Part shown: positions 1-10,671 of the stretch, piece after piece | How the letters are laid out: the number at the start of each line of letters is the position of its first letter | How positions within the stretch are numbered: the stretch's first letter is position 1 | NCBI GenBank assembly: GCA_019671005.1 | Contig: CM033726.1 | Location: forward strand, 1,612,001 to 1,676,000 | Reading direction: 5' to 3' | DNA length: 64,000 nt | Source: Hibiscus mutabilis | Taxonomy: Eukaryota > Streptophyta > Magnoliopsida > Malvales > Malvaceae | The notes under the pieces: model-generated | Seen by the model: the letters and a program-made list of their open reading frames with translations, nothing else | The model's database searches: none | Told to the model about the DNA's origin: nothing | Position numbers and translations under genes: made by a program

Positions 1-974
1 ATTGACCTTCATTTTCATTGCTCACTTTCTCTCTCCGGTTGCTGTTGTAGAAATGAAGAAAATTATTTTGTGTAAAAAGGGTCAAATGCAATTTTATGTT
101 AAAATGGTCTAATTTGAATTGCAAGTTTCCTAGGGAGCATCAATATACAAGTTGACCATATGGATCAAGGGATCAAGACTCCCACCTTACCAAAAACATA
201 TTTTCACCACATGAACAATGTTACAAAGCATCGCTTCTTGCAAGTTCAGATTAATAATTTGGAATTTCTTATATAATTTATTGAAATGAGGTTTTTAATT
301 TTTTAAAAAATTATTTTTTATGCGTAATGTATTAACTTTTAAATAAAAATAATTTAACATCAAACTCATGAAAAAAATAACATATTACTCTCCTCTTTAT
401 CATTTTCACCGGTCTAAAATTAACCTTTTTTTTTCTATGCTGTGTGTGGTCGATCCTATTTTCTTAGTCTAGAACCACCCCTTGTATCCACCAAAATTAT
501 TATTTGTACAATTAAAGCTTGCATTTCAACCCAGGGGGAAATGTTTTAAAAGTTCTCTTGTGCCGATTTGATCGATTATGAATTAGGTAAGTTTTTAACA
601 AAAAATAATAATAATTTTTATATAATTTTTCTTTCAATAAAATCATACTTGATAAAAAAAAATGGCCTTCGTATCAGAGCAAAAGCTAATGATAACATCT
701 CCCCAGGTGTTTCCCGTACAAACCTAGACTTCCATGCATGCATACATAGGTATGATTACTATGTATTTATGCATGCAAAGCTTTCTGTGATTGCTCTATG
801 TTTTTTTTTTATATATATTGCATTAAACTATGTGGGGGCGGTTCAAAATTTAGAGTCCGCATTATTAAAACGAGGTTATTAATTTATAATTAGTAATAAA
901 TATTTTTTTAAAATTATCTTAATATAAAAAATATTTAATTACTCTCTTGAACAACAAAAGTTCACTTAAAAATT
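1..974. other. Intergenic, nothing recognised
   Basis: AT-rich sequence with homopolymer runs and no reading frame resembling a known family. The frame at 568-882 is low-complexity and unsupported. Confidence 0.6.
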
Positions 975-1560
975 TTAATATTTTCATTTAAAAAGTGACA
1001 CTTTTTTTTACATATTTTGAAACGAAATCATTTACAACATTTTCAATATTAACTTCTTTCAAAAGACCACTCTCGATTGCAGTCAAAGCAAGTTCATTTA
1101 ATTTTTCTTGTGACATATTTGTCCGTAAGTATGACTTCAGCAACTCCAATTTTTAAAAATAGTGTTCTACATAAGCAACAATGATAGGAATAGTCAATAA
1201 GATTATATAATTATCGCATTTGGAAAGAAATTAAAACATTTTAAAAATCTTAATAAATGTCATTGCTCCCATTTTTTTCATAGGTAAAAGTTCTATAAGT
1301 AATTTCAGCTCAATAAATAATGCATTTTCATCAATATCAGATAACTCACCTTTCTAAAGAGCATTTTTAAAATTATTACAATGAGTTTTGAGATTAACGT
1401 CGCCCAATGAAAGTGATTTATCAGAATGAAATAAGATGTCAAAAACATTCTCGTATGATTGATATTATTCAAATCTCTTATCCAAATAAATAATGGCTTG
1501 ATCGACAATATATAGAAGAAGCATTCAATTCTAAATGACTACCCAAGAGATATTAATGTT
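975..1560 (-). pseudogene. hAT transposase C-terminal relic (ZMYM1/TTF-type zinc-finger transposase-like)
   Basis: Read on the minus strand, this encodes the C-terminal part of the hAT transposase-derived proteins that plants annotate as TTF-type or zinc finger MYM-type protein 1-like. Recognisable pieces in order are SYENVFDILF, SDIDENALFIELKLLIELLP, then LLTIPIIVAYVEHYF and KLELLKSYLRTNMSQEKLNE, the last two being the hAT dimerisation region. A stop codon follows HYF where the family has a Ser-Phe-Ser-Lys stretch, and a further stop and frame changes break the frame upstream. No N-terminal zinc finger or catalytic region is seen at higher coordinates. It is a dead fragment and cannot make transposase. 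Confidence 0.8.
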
Positions 1561-3379
1561 CGTATTTTATAATTAATTTGAATAACGGTGTAAGTTGTTT
1601 TACAATTAATTTGAAGGACGTTTAAGTTGTTCGTAAGTTGTTAATTATCGAATATAAAAATTTATAAATATTTAATTTATATTTGTTCCTTATTTTTTGG
1701 GGCCTATACAGTCGCTCTACGTGCACATGTTCAGAACCCATGATAACAACATCAATTACACACATTCTTTTATATAATCCAATTCTTCTTTCAACTCCGA
1801 AATAAAACAGGACAGCAGCTTGTCTGGGAACCGTAAGAGGGAGCATAAGAAGATGCCGATTTTGATCGCAGATTTCCACAAAAAAAACACACACACACAC
1901 AATTATGATAGATTAGATTAGATTAGATTAGATTAGATTAGATTAGATTAGATAGGTGGGTAAATCTGAAACAACAATGCGCATGTTTTGGTCGAACAGT
2001 CGATAAGAGAAGATTAGGTTTTGGAAAATTGATAGTTTAATAGTAGACAGGGACAGAATCACGTAGGTGTCGAAGCATGAAAGGAGTTTGATCTCTAATT
2101 TTTTAGAACTGTAGTACCACCTCGAAACCTGTAAGTCTCCGAAATTCACAAATCTCTGTTGCGGTTCTTAGGAAACTCATATTTTTAACACCATTTTTCA
2201 ACAGGTGGGGACCATGGTTTTCGGAACTCTCATTCTTTGGACGCCTCTTCGTATTTACATGTCGCGCCTCGACAAGACAGTTATCATGTCTACTTAACTC
2301 AACAGTTCAACATATTACTTGACAATCGAGTTTACTCTACCAGTTTATTAATAGCCATTGTGCACTAAGCCTGACACCTCCATCGATCAAAATCGTGAAT
2401 CTATAAAAATATCTCACATCATCAACAATAAAAATGAGATCGAGAGTAAAAGGCACAGAAAAGAATAAGGGGAAAATACCTCTATCCCATCATACTCTCC
2501 CTTCCTCATTTCGACCACCATACTAGTCGCGACTCTTCATCCAAACTTACAAGTGTGATCTCCCTGAATCGCTATCAACCACTTTAATCTCCATCTCTGC
2601 TTCCTTTGTTAGATTCTTGTTAACTTAGCGCACTAACAAGAACGAAGACATTTTAAGTTTTTTTTAAATGAATTGATTTATATGTTATTCTTGATTTGAA
2701 CAATTAATAATTATTATATCTAAAATAAAATAATTTATTACAATGTTTTACGTTAATATCTTTCCCTAGTTGAAGAATGACAAAAATCGTATGTTTTTTT
2801 TCAGTATTTCTTTTATGCTCAAACAATAAAAAATATAAATTTAAATCTTAATTTTAAATTTTAAATCCAACGTCTTATATCAAATTCTCTAAACCCTAAT
2901 CTTAAATTATAAACTTAAACCTTAAAACTCAGTGCAAACAAAGACTCTAAAAAATAACAGCAGATTTCTATTCGTTCCTCGAAATTCAAACGCATGAAAA
3001 AGAGGAAGGGATGGGCCATAAAATTCCACGCCTTTGCATGGACGTACGAGTGGGGGGATGTCGCGGGTCCCACTCGTCTGACCGCGCGTGCATAGCGGAA
3101 TAATGAGGCTATCGCCTATAGGTGGGTCCCGTCTGCCCTTAATCAATCTTCTTAACCTCCATCATTGTCTTCTTTTTCTTTAATATCACGTGCTTACGTC
3201 AACAAAGACAAAAACAAAAGAGGATGGACCAATTGCAACAGCAAAGTCCAACAAAACAACCCAATGCAGAGTCCACAGGTTTAATAGTAAGTAGTTAAAA
3301 TATAAGGGTTATGTTTTTAATATACAATACATAAAAAATTACGCAACTCATTATATTTTTAATATATAATACATATAAA
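1561..3379. other. Intergenic stretch with no recognised gene
   Basis: Contains the microsatellites listed separately, an unassigned moderately GC block at about 2160-2640 with a TATA-like tctataaaaatatc near 2399, and a GC-richer patch at 2990-3135. A G-box-like cacgtg core is at about 3188. I could not match any of it to a gene or element. Confidence 0.5.
1887..1950. repeat. Compound microsatellite (AC)n then (GATTA)8
   Basis: An (AC)7 run at 1887-1900 is followed, after about ten bases, by eight perfect GATTA units at 1911-1950. Confidence 0.95.
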
Positions 3380-3391
3380 ATATACAACTCG

Positions 3392-4103
3392 GCAGGCAGC
3401 TATGGCAGCAGCAGCCTTTAAAACTATGCAGGCTATGCGTAGGAGTTCCCCTGGTCTGTCTCGGGTGCAACAGTTGTGGCAGCCACCTCCCCCGGATTTA
3501 GTAAAATTGAACTCTGATGAGTCTCGAAGGTCTTTGGATGGGCTCGCTTCGTGTGAAAGGGTGGTTCGTACTAATACGGGTGAGTGGTTGATAGGTTTCA
3601 CGAATTTTATTGGTATATGTTCGATTCTAAGAGCTAAGCTTTGGAGTGTTTTTGAGGGTTTGAGGGTCACATGGAGCTTAAGAGTGCGACGGGTAAATTG
3701 TTGAGGTAGATAATATGGATGTGGTCAAGTTGTTTAGTGGCCAATCACGACGTGGGTTGCATTTATCCCCGGTTCAACATATTGAGGATATGGTTAGGAG
3801 ACAATAGGACATTCATTTTGTTCATGGTTTCAGGGAATGTAACGCCGTTGCGGATTCTATGGCTAAGTTGGCTGGTGATGATGATTTTGTTTGTCGAACC
3901 TTTTCCACTCTTCCAATGGTCATATTGGGGCTCCTTCACAAGGATGATAATTAGTGATAATGTTGTTTTCGTTTTTGTATATGTTGAGTTTGTCCCGTAT
4001 GGCTGATTACTTGATGTAATTATTACCTTGTGTACTATTTTCTTCCGATTAGCATTAGGGGATTGTTAATGAGGCACAGGGTAATATTTCTTTTCTTATC
4101 AAT
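3392..4103 (+). mobile_element. 5'-truncated LINE with target-site duplication
   Basis: The block carries the RNase H end of a plant LINE and then a 3' non-coding tail ending near ggtaatatttcttttcttat. It is flanked by near-identical 12-bp direct repeats, atatacaactcg at 3380-3391 and atatataactcg at 4104-4115, as expected of target-primed reverse transcription. Everything upstream of RNase H (endonuclease, reverse transcriptase) is missing, the usual 5' truncation. There is no clear poly-A run at the 3' edge. Confidence 0.72.
3402..3956 (+). pseudogene. LINE RNase H domain, degenerate
   Basis: Plant LINE reverse transcriptases end in an RNase H-like (RVT_3) domain, often annotated as 'putative ribonuclease H protein At1g65750'. 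Visible here are the start of the domain (WQPPPPDLVKLNSD), TNTGEWLIGF, a second catalytic stretch reading LRAKLWSVFEGL where the family has Glu-Ala-Glu-Leu, a third EVDNMDVVKLF after a frame change at about 3700, and FRECNAVADSMAKLA near 3835-3880. The Glu-to-Lys change and the frame break mean it cannot be active. It ends at a stop around 3956. Confidence 0.78.
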
Positions 4104-4345
4104 ATATATAACTCGCTTTATATTCCATTATTACTCGTAATTTAGGGTGCATTGTATTTGTAATTATGTAAATAATTGTAAAAGTTTCATAAATAAGAAT
4201 TGTGCCTTCAATATGAGAAAACTAATCCGAATCCAAAGTACGGAAACTCTTTACAAAAAGAATTGTAAATAAGTGCTGCCTAAGCATAACGAATGCCAAG
4301 ACAATTGGTAGCTTACTTAAGGTTTCAAAAAAATTATGCGATATA

Positions 4346-4522
4346 CTAACAAGGTTAGTTTAAGTGATAAACAACTTGATTTTGCTTAAACGGATCTTGA
4401 GTTTGAGATCTTGTGTAGGCAGAAAATCTCTGCTAAGAGACTCACTCATCAAAATTAAATGTGCGATGCAGGTCGATTCAGATTAACCAGGTAAAGTCTT
4501 AAGAAACCGAAAGGGTACCAAG
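4346..4522 (+). mobile_element. tRNA-related SINE
   Basis: About 180 bp with an exact pol III A-box match (tagtttaagtg, 4356-4366) and a B-box-like gagtttgagatc at 4399-4410. Flanking repeats aattatgcgatata (4332-4345) and aattatacgatata (4527-4540) form a 14-bp target-site duplication with one mismatch. Related copies lie at about 38.43-38.59 kb and 58.56-58.73 kb. Confidence 0.78.
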
Positions 4523-4540
4523 AAAGAATTATACGATATA

Positions 4541-5529
4541 AGTTAGGTTGTTAAAAAAATAAGCACCTAGCCAGTTCCTAGTGAAACGTTAAAATATGAA
4601 AGAAAAAACCCGATACTTATTTGAGGCCCAAAAGTTTTAAAAAATATTTGAGGCCCAAAATAACATATGTTCAATGCAACCGCAATTGGAAGTTGGAACG
4701 TGGATCTAGGCCGCAGATAAGAATTTACACGGATACGTATGATGTTGTTGGGCTTTGCAATTTCAATATACCATCACACTACTTGACGCACGGGATGGCT
4801 TTATCATTTATAGTGATGAGTATTCGATCGAGTTAAGTTAAAAAAAAGTCGAATTAATTGAGTTGATGAATCTTATTTATTATTTAAACTTTATTTTAAA
4901 AAAATTAAAACCAAACCGGGTTGCTACGAGTTTTTGTGCAAATTTAACGTGATTCGCCTACAATTATAAATGTCATGTCTTTGTCTAAAATCACTATCAC
5001 CGTAAAAAGATCAATTAATGATGTTCGTGGGTTGTATTAAGGAATATCATTAATAATAGTCTCAAGTTAAAACTAGTAAAGGGACAAAAATCACAATGGG
5101 CCTATAAATTACAACATTCTTAGCTTTATTTGAGAACCACCTAAAAAATTTTGTTGGATATTTCAGTTTCATCTAGAAAAAATTATAGGTTTTAGGAGAT
5201 ATCATACAATATTTTCATAATTGATGGGCTAAACTAAAAACGATAAATGATTTGCAAGGAGTTACAATCGAAGGACTAAATTGAATAACATGAAAAATTG
5301 GGTGATTAAATTGAAAAAAGGAATTGAAGTTACATAATTATTCTACAATGATTAAGGAATATATGATTAAAATTTGGTGAAAAAAAAACGCTAAAAACAA
5401 AGGAGGAATTGAAGAAGCAAATAAATCATGCAAAGTTGAGTGACTAAATTACAAAAGAAAATTGTCAAAAAGAGATTAAAGTTACATAGGTATTCTAAGA
5501 TGTTTGAGGATAGGTGGTTAAAATTTAGT
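4541..5529. other. Intergenic, decayed repeat
   Basis: AT-rich. Phrases such as gactaaattgaa and gattaaagttacat recur at irregular spacing (about 5270-5510), suggesting a decayed tandem repeat, but no unit is clean. No gene seen. Confidence 0.45.
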
Positions 5530-5539
5530 CAAGTAAGAT

Positions 5540-5900
5540 TGTAAACGAACCCAATATTCAGCGAACCATTGTAATCAATTCGTTTAAATTTATTCACGTA
5601 TGTCTATTTATATTTATTATTTTTATAACAAAAGTATTATGATTAAAAATATTAAAAACATATATTAAAAACGTGAAATAAAAAGAAAAAAATAAACAAT
5701 ACGCAATGTACAAGACTTCATATTTCTTAAGAAAAAAAATAAACAATACTCTGTTCATTTTGCGTTCTTTAATTATTTTAACGAACACGAACAAGAAATT
5801 ATGTTCGTTTAGTTATTCTTGTTTGTTCATTTATTCGGTTAAAATTAAACGAACGAACATAAACATACCATCGTTTGTGTTCGTTCGATTCGTTTACATG
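5540..5900. mobile_element. MITE with cgaac-rich inverted ends
   Basis: Begins near gtaaacgaaccc and ends near gttcgattcgtttac, which are inverted copies; the interior repeats variants of gttcgtt and aacgaac. It resembles non-autonomous hAT elements of plants. No convincing target-site duplication was found, so the borders are approximate. Confidence 0.5.
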
Positions 5901-6600
5901 CTTATAGTCAAGCATGAACTAAAAATGACGAGAAATTGAGGAAACAATAAAATCATGTAAGAGTTGAGTGGATAAATTGCAAAGAGAATTTTTATTATTA
6001 TCAAAACAAGAAATTGAGCTTTTTCACTGATAGCAATGATTCTTTCATAATCGAGCTTTTTAAAACTGATGTTCAGAAATAATATCAAAGAGGCAACTAC
6101 TAAGAAATCAGAAATAACGAGAGCTCCTGGAGGAGCGGAGGTGTGTTTAGCCATGAAGTCCGTTGCCATATTGGCTTCCCGACGAATGTGAACAAATTCA
6201 ACCAAACAATTTGAATCCAGTATCATGGAGATAGAGCGGATTAAAGTATGAGGGCTTGACCGGGAGTGGTTGGAAAGTAACCGAAAAGCATCAACACTAT
6301 CAACTTGCACAATTAAACGTTCTATAGAAAGGGAATGAGCCAATTTTAAACCTTCAAGGACTCCCCAAAGTTCAGCTTCGAGAACATTCGTATAGCCAAT
6401 ATTCTTCGTATAAGAGGATAGAAACGTACCTCCGCTGTCGCGAAAAACACCACCAATCGAACCAAGTTTGGAGTGAATGGAGACGGCAGCATCCGAATTG
6501 AGGCACACCCAACCCAAAGGTGGGTTCAACCATGCCAGGACCATTTCTCGATGTAGGTTGAGGGGAGACTGCATAAGCCTTAGCCCAATGAGGTTCCATT
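5894..6600 (-). pseudogene. 5'-truncated LINE fragment with RNase H domain
   Basis: A 226-codon frame runs from an ATG at 6574 down to 5894. Residues 20-145 are a plant LINE-type RNase H domain. The likely catalytic acids are all present: Asp in CLNSDAAV, Glu in VLEAELWGVLEGL, Asp in LIVQVDSVDAF, and the final His/Asp region HIRREANMATDFMAKH. The last 60 residues are hydrophobic and look like read-through of the 3' tail (DNA near 5990-6010). A 1-base frame change near the start separates the domain from upstream family-like sequence (WAKAYAVSPQPTSRNGP). Nothing of the reverse transcriptase remains. It is most likely a dead LINE end, though the domain frame itself is open. Confidence 0.72.
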
Positions 6601-6870
6601 AAATACAAAACATCAATTATATTTATTTCTGTATTTTCTAATAAACTTTTATAAAAGTTAGTACTATGTTTTTTTTTTGACAAATAGTACTATGATTTAA
6701 TCATGCAACTTAAAATAATTTATATCGCTGAGTTTTTTTTTTCCAGAAAATAAAAGTAGATGAAACATTTCCCCACCATTCCCATAATCTTGTACAAAAT
6801 TTTATAATCAGTTTTAAAGTGTTTCTTTAAATTTTTATCTAAACAAAATGTATGTCCAATTGTCTTTAAA

Positions 6871-7790
6871 GGTAAACTGCATAAATGATCATCGAATTTT
6901 TAGGATGTTTTTGTTTTGGTCATCGAACTTTTAATATTTACGTTATAGTTATTGAACTTCTAGTTCTTTTTTAGTATCCAAATTTCTTCTTACTCCTATT
7001 TTGTTCACTGAATTGTAATTTTTTTTAATTTAATCTCACTTTTGAATTGTTCCTATTTTGATCACATTCAAATGACATGATTATACGCATTGAAATTTTT
7101 GATTTCAGTACATATTTTTAAAATAAATTATTTTGATTTGATTACGTTTTACAATTTTTTATTATAAATTATTTCCATTCGATTTTGGTACATAATTTTT
7201 TAAAAAGGAACAGCTATCAGAGGGCCTGTGAACATTTGTATAATGTTAGGCAAAACCTATGTATTTCAATCAATCTCGAGGAAACAAGCATATATAATTA
7301 CAGAACATTTTGAAGCACCAACCACACAATTCACATTTTAAAATTAGGTTTTTGTTACAGAACATTTTGAAGCGTATATAATTACAGAACTATATTTTAA
7401 ACGAGAAAAATAAAGCAACCGAATCGAAATAACTTATTTTTAAAAATATGTAATTACAGAACTATATTTTAAACGAGAAAAATAAAGCAACCGAATCGAA
7501 ATAACTTTTTTTTAAAATATGTACCGAAATTGAATTTTTTAGTTTGTATAACCATGTCATTTGAGAGTGATCAAAATAGGAGTGAGAAGAAAGTTGAGTG
7601 ATAAATAGTGTAGTTTACCCATTATTTTATTCAAGAAAAACCAAAACTAACGTGACACATCAACAACTTCTAACGGGAGGGACTATTACAAATAAACTAA
7701 AATTTTGGTGACTATAACGCAAATTTTAAAAGTTTAGTGACCAGAATGAAAATGCCTTAAAATTTCTGTGACTATTTTTATAGTTTACCC
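6871..7790. mobile_element. Mutator-like MITE with inverted ends
   Basis: The ends are inverted copies: ggtaaactgcataaatgatc at the left and a complement of gggtaaactataaaaatagt at the right. Flanks tctttaaa (6863-6870) and tctttaaa (7793-7800) give an 8-9 bp duplication. The same gggtaaact terminus is found in the element at 32131. A 72-bp unit is tandemly duplicated inside. Confidence 0.65.
7379..7519. repeat. 72-bp tandem duplication inside MITE
   Basis: Two near-identical units, 7379-7450 and 7451-7519, both starting taattacagaactatatttt. Confidence 0.85.
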
Positions 7791-7834
7791 AATCTTTAAA
7801 TATAACTGATACCATATTCTCTTCAATCTTATAT

Positions 7835-8030
7835 ATATTTTTTTAACAAATCTTAGTTCTAATTTTAATCCTATCTAGAAGAAGGAAAATGAGAAAATCT
7901 AAGAGAAAAAAGAAAGAGTGCTCGTAGTAGGTCTAAAACTCATAACTTAAAATAATAAAAAAAACAAAAATAACAACCAACCAACCAAATATTCTTGTAA
8001 TAAGAGTTATATAATTAATACGAGAGCCAG
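7835..8030. repeat. Dispersed repeat, copy 1
   Basis: Shares the order aatcctatctag, aatgagaaa, then ggtctaaaactcataa with sequence at about 30640-30790 and 38035-38240. No coding content; class unknown. Confidence 0.5.
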
Positions 8031-8125
8031 CTTTTGATGACTAAAAAGTCCCTAAACATAACGCCAATTCCTCGGCAATAGCTGCTGAAGATGTATTGAA
8101 GGTTGTCGCCTCTCCTCTGATAACT

Positions 8126-8606
8126 GTAATTAGAATTTTAAGACATAAAGTCCAAAAAAATTATAATTTAATTAAATAGTTATTTTAGTCTTTATTTTTT
8201 TTTGTAGTAATTTAACTATTAATATTTTATTTTGAGTTAAAACGACCCCTCTGCGGATGTAAAATGTCAGTCAACTGACAATAAATGACGTGGCAAACCT
8301 ATATGGCAGTGCACGCTAACATGACATTATCATATAGACAAATATGTTGATTTAAAAAATATTATACCAGTCAAAAAATTATTTTATAAAATTATATAAA
8401 ATAATTTTTTCTGTTAACTTGTCATTCTGTCAAATTATTTTAAACTGTTTACCGTCAGTTTTCTAAAAATTTGTGTCCGCATAAGGGCCATTTTGACAAA
8501 AAAAATAAGATTAAATTATTTTAAGAAAAAAAATAAAGACTAAATTAATTATTCAATTAAATGTTTAGCGTATTTTTACTTTATGCGTAATTTTAATTAT
8601 AATTAC
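8126..8606. mobile_element. Palindromic MITE, copy 1
   Basis: gtaattagaattttaagaca at the left is an inverted copy of the right end. The interior (ggcagtgcacgctaacatga and neighbours) is closely similar to 30190-30640. No gene inside. Confidence 0.65.
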
Positions 8607-9002
8607 TCGGCCTGAATCATTGCAAATAATCGCAGCCGCACATGCCTTACCATAAATATATTTTTCAAAAAACTATAATTAGAATTTTAATCCATGCTCT
8701 CAGGAGGCATTAGAATATTGATTATTACTGAATGTTAGAATACTAATTAGATTATGGTATTGCAAGTCTGCAATTTCAGAGTTGTAGTTCTATTATGGCA
8801 TTATTCTTTTAATTTTGTTTATTTTATAGACACCACTAAAATTTAAATATTCAACTTTGTATAAATTATAATGATCTAAGTGGAACATGAAGTATTGTTG
8901 TTCTAAAGATATTCGAGTTCAAATAATTTATTTACACAATATATGTCTTTAAAGGATTAAGAGTATAACGGTATTTGATGTGATTTAGGATGTAATCATC
9001 TT
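8607..9002. other. Intergenic, nothing recognised
   Basis: AT-rich with no usable frame. A short echo of the neighbouring MITE end (ataattagaattttaa) sits near 8667. Confidence 0.5.
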
Positions 9003-9452
9003 AAGTTATTTTTTGCAATAGGTATCTAAAGTATTTTTTTGCTGAAATAGGCGCCTAAAGTATTTTTGACTGAAATAAGTGCCTAAAGTTTCATTTTTGA
9101 CTTGTTTTAAAGTTAACTGAGGCACCTACTCATTTTTGGCTTGTTTTAAAGTTAACCGATGCACTTACTTTAGCACATATTTCAATCAAAAATGAAATTT
9201 TAAGCACTTGTTTTAGCAAAAAAAAATTAGCCACCTATTTCAGCCAACAATGTAACTTAACCTATTTCAACAAAAAAATACTTTAGGCACTTATTGCAAA
9301 AATGAGAGATGATTTGGGCACTTATTTTGTAATTAAGGCAACCCAATATTTTAAAGGTCAAAAAATACTTTAGGCACCTATTATAAAAATAATAGATAGT
9401 TTAAGCACTTATTTTATAATTAAGCCAACCCAATATTTTAAAGGTCAAAAGC
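9003..9452. mobile_element. Palindromic MITE with duplicated end
   Basis: Rich in variants of ggcacctaaagtattttt in both orientations, related to the element at 41435-42142. Its right end is duplicated in tandem: about 88 bp at 9278-9363 recurs at 9364-9450, each ending caacccaatattttaaaggtc. Confidence 0.6.
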
Positions 9453-10671
9453 CCAGTCTTTCTTTCTAGACCCTTATCGACAAACATGAATATGACACTC
9501 TTTTTAGTTATTTCTTTAGATTTGAAGAAAACATGTTTTGGATCCTTCAATTTTTATTATTATTTTATTTTCGATTGCTATTTGTATAGAGCTTATGGAT
9601 TTGGGATTTATCTCGTTAATGAGATGAATATAAGAAAGTTCTAATTGAATGTAATTATTTATTTGTGTATCTCACCAAAGATTAAACTCTTATTTATTAT
9701 TTATATCATATTAATTTAATTAATTAGATATAATATAATTATTTACTATTTATTACTTAATTAGAAATTTAATTAATGATAATAATTTATATTTTTCTAA
9801 TAATTAATTTGAATTCATTAGAGTAAAGCATGGCACATTATAATTGGTTTAAAAAAATCATCTACACAATGATGTTGTCTATTCACACTTTTGTATATAT
9901 ATTTTTTTAACAAAACTACTAAATACCACATATTTAAGGAATAAACACAAATTTAGTAAGATTTATATAAAATTTTCTACCACTCAATCTATAATCAATA
10001 TTAAATAAATTATTATCATCTAAAAAATATTAAATAAATTATAATTTATAATTGTTTTTACACTATTTTTACATCCACGTAATGAGTGTGACAAAACCTA
10101 CTCTAAATAAATTAACATACAAATTACTCGATTTAAAATATTATTAATAATGTTAAATACAAAATGTAAATAAGAATCTAAAATATAAAATAAACTAATG
10201 GAAACAATAAATTTAAATTTTTTTACTACCACTCAACTCTTGAGTTTTTTCCTTCGTCGAAGTTGTTTTCGATGACGGCCTTAATGTCATCGACTGATTT
10301 TTAATATTTTTGTTGATTGTACATAAATAAGGTTCTTCTCCTTTGATAAAGAATCGTTTGTTTTTTTAATTTTGTTGTTATTTTTTGTTTTGCTTTGCCA
10401 GAGTCATTCTAAATCTACTTTTCAGACTTTTCTCGTCTGCTTGTATAGCAGTATTTTGTCTGTATTTTTGCAGGCTTGTCTGTCTTTGTGACAGTATTGT
10501 TTGCTACCATGGTGTTGTCACTAATTTTCCCCTTTTTATAATAATAATAATAATAAATATATAATAAAAATGAAAAAAATAATATTAGTAAAAATATTCT
10601 TTCAAATAAAACTCATCTACAAAAGAAATAATAATGAGCCCATTTTAAAATAAAATACAAAAAAAGAGAAA
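9453..10671. other. Intergenic, nothing recognised
   Basis: Very AT-rich. A slightly less AT-rich patch at 10230-10530 (ttcgtcgaagttgttttcga onward) has no frame I recognise. Confidence 0.5.
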
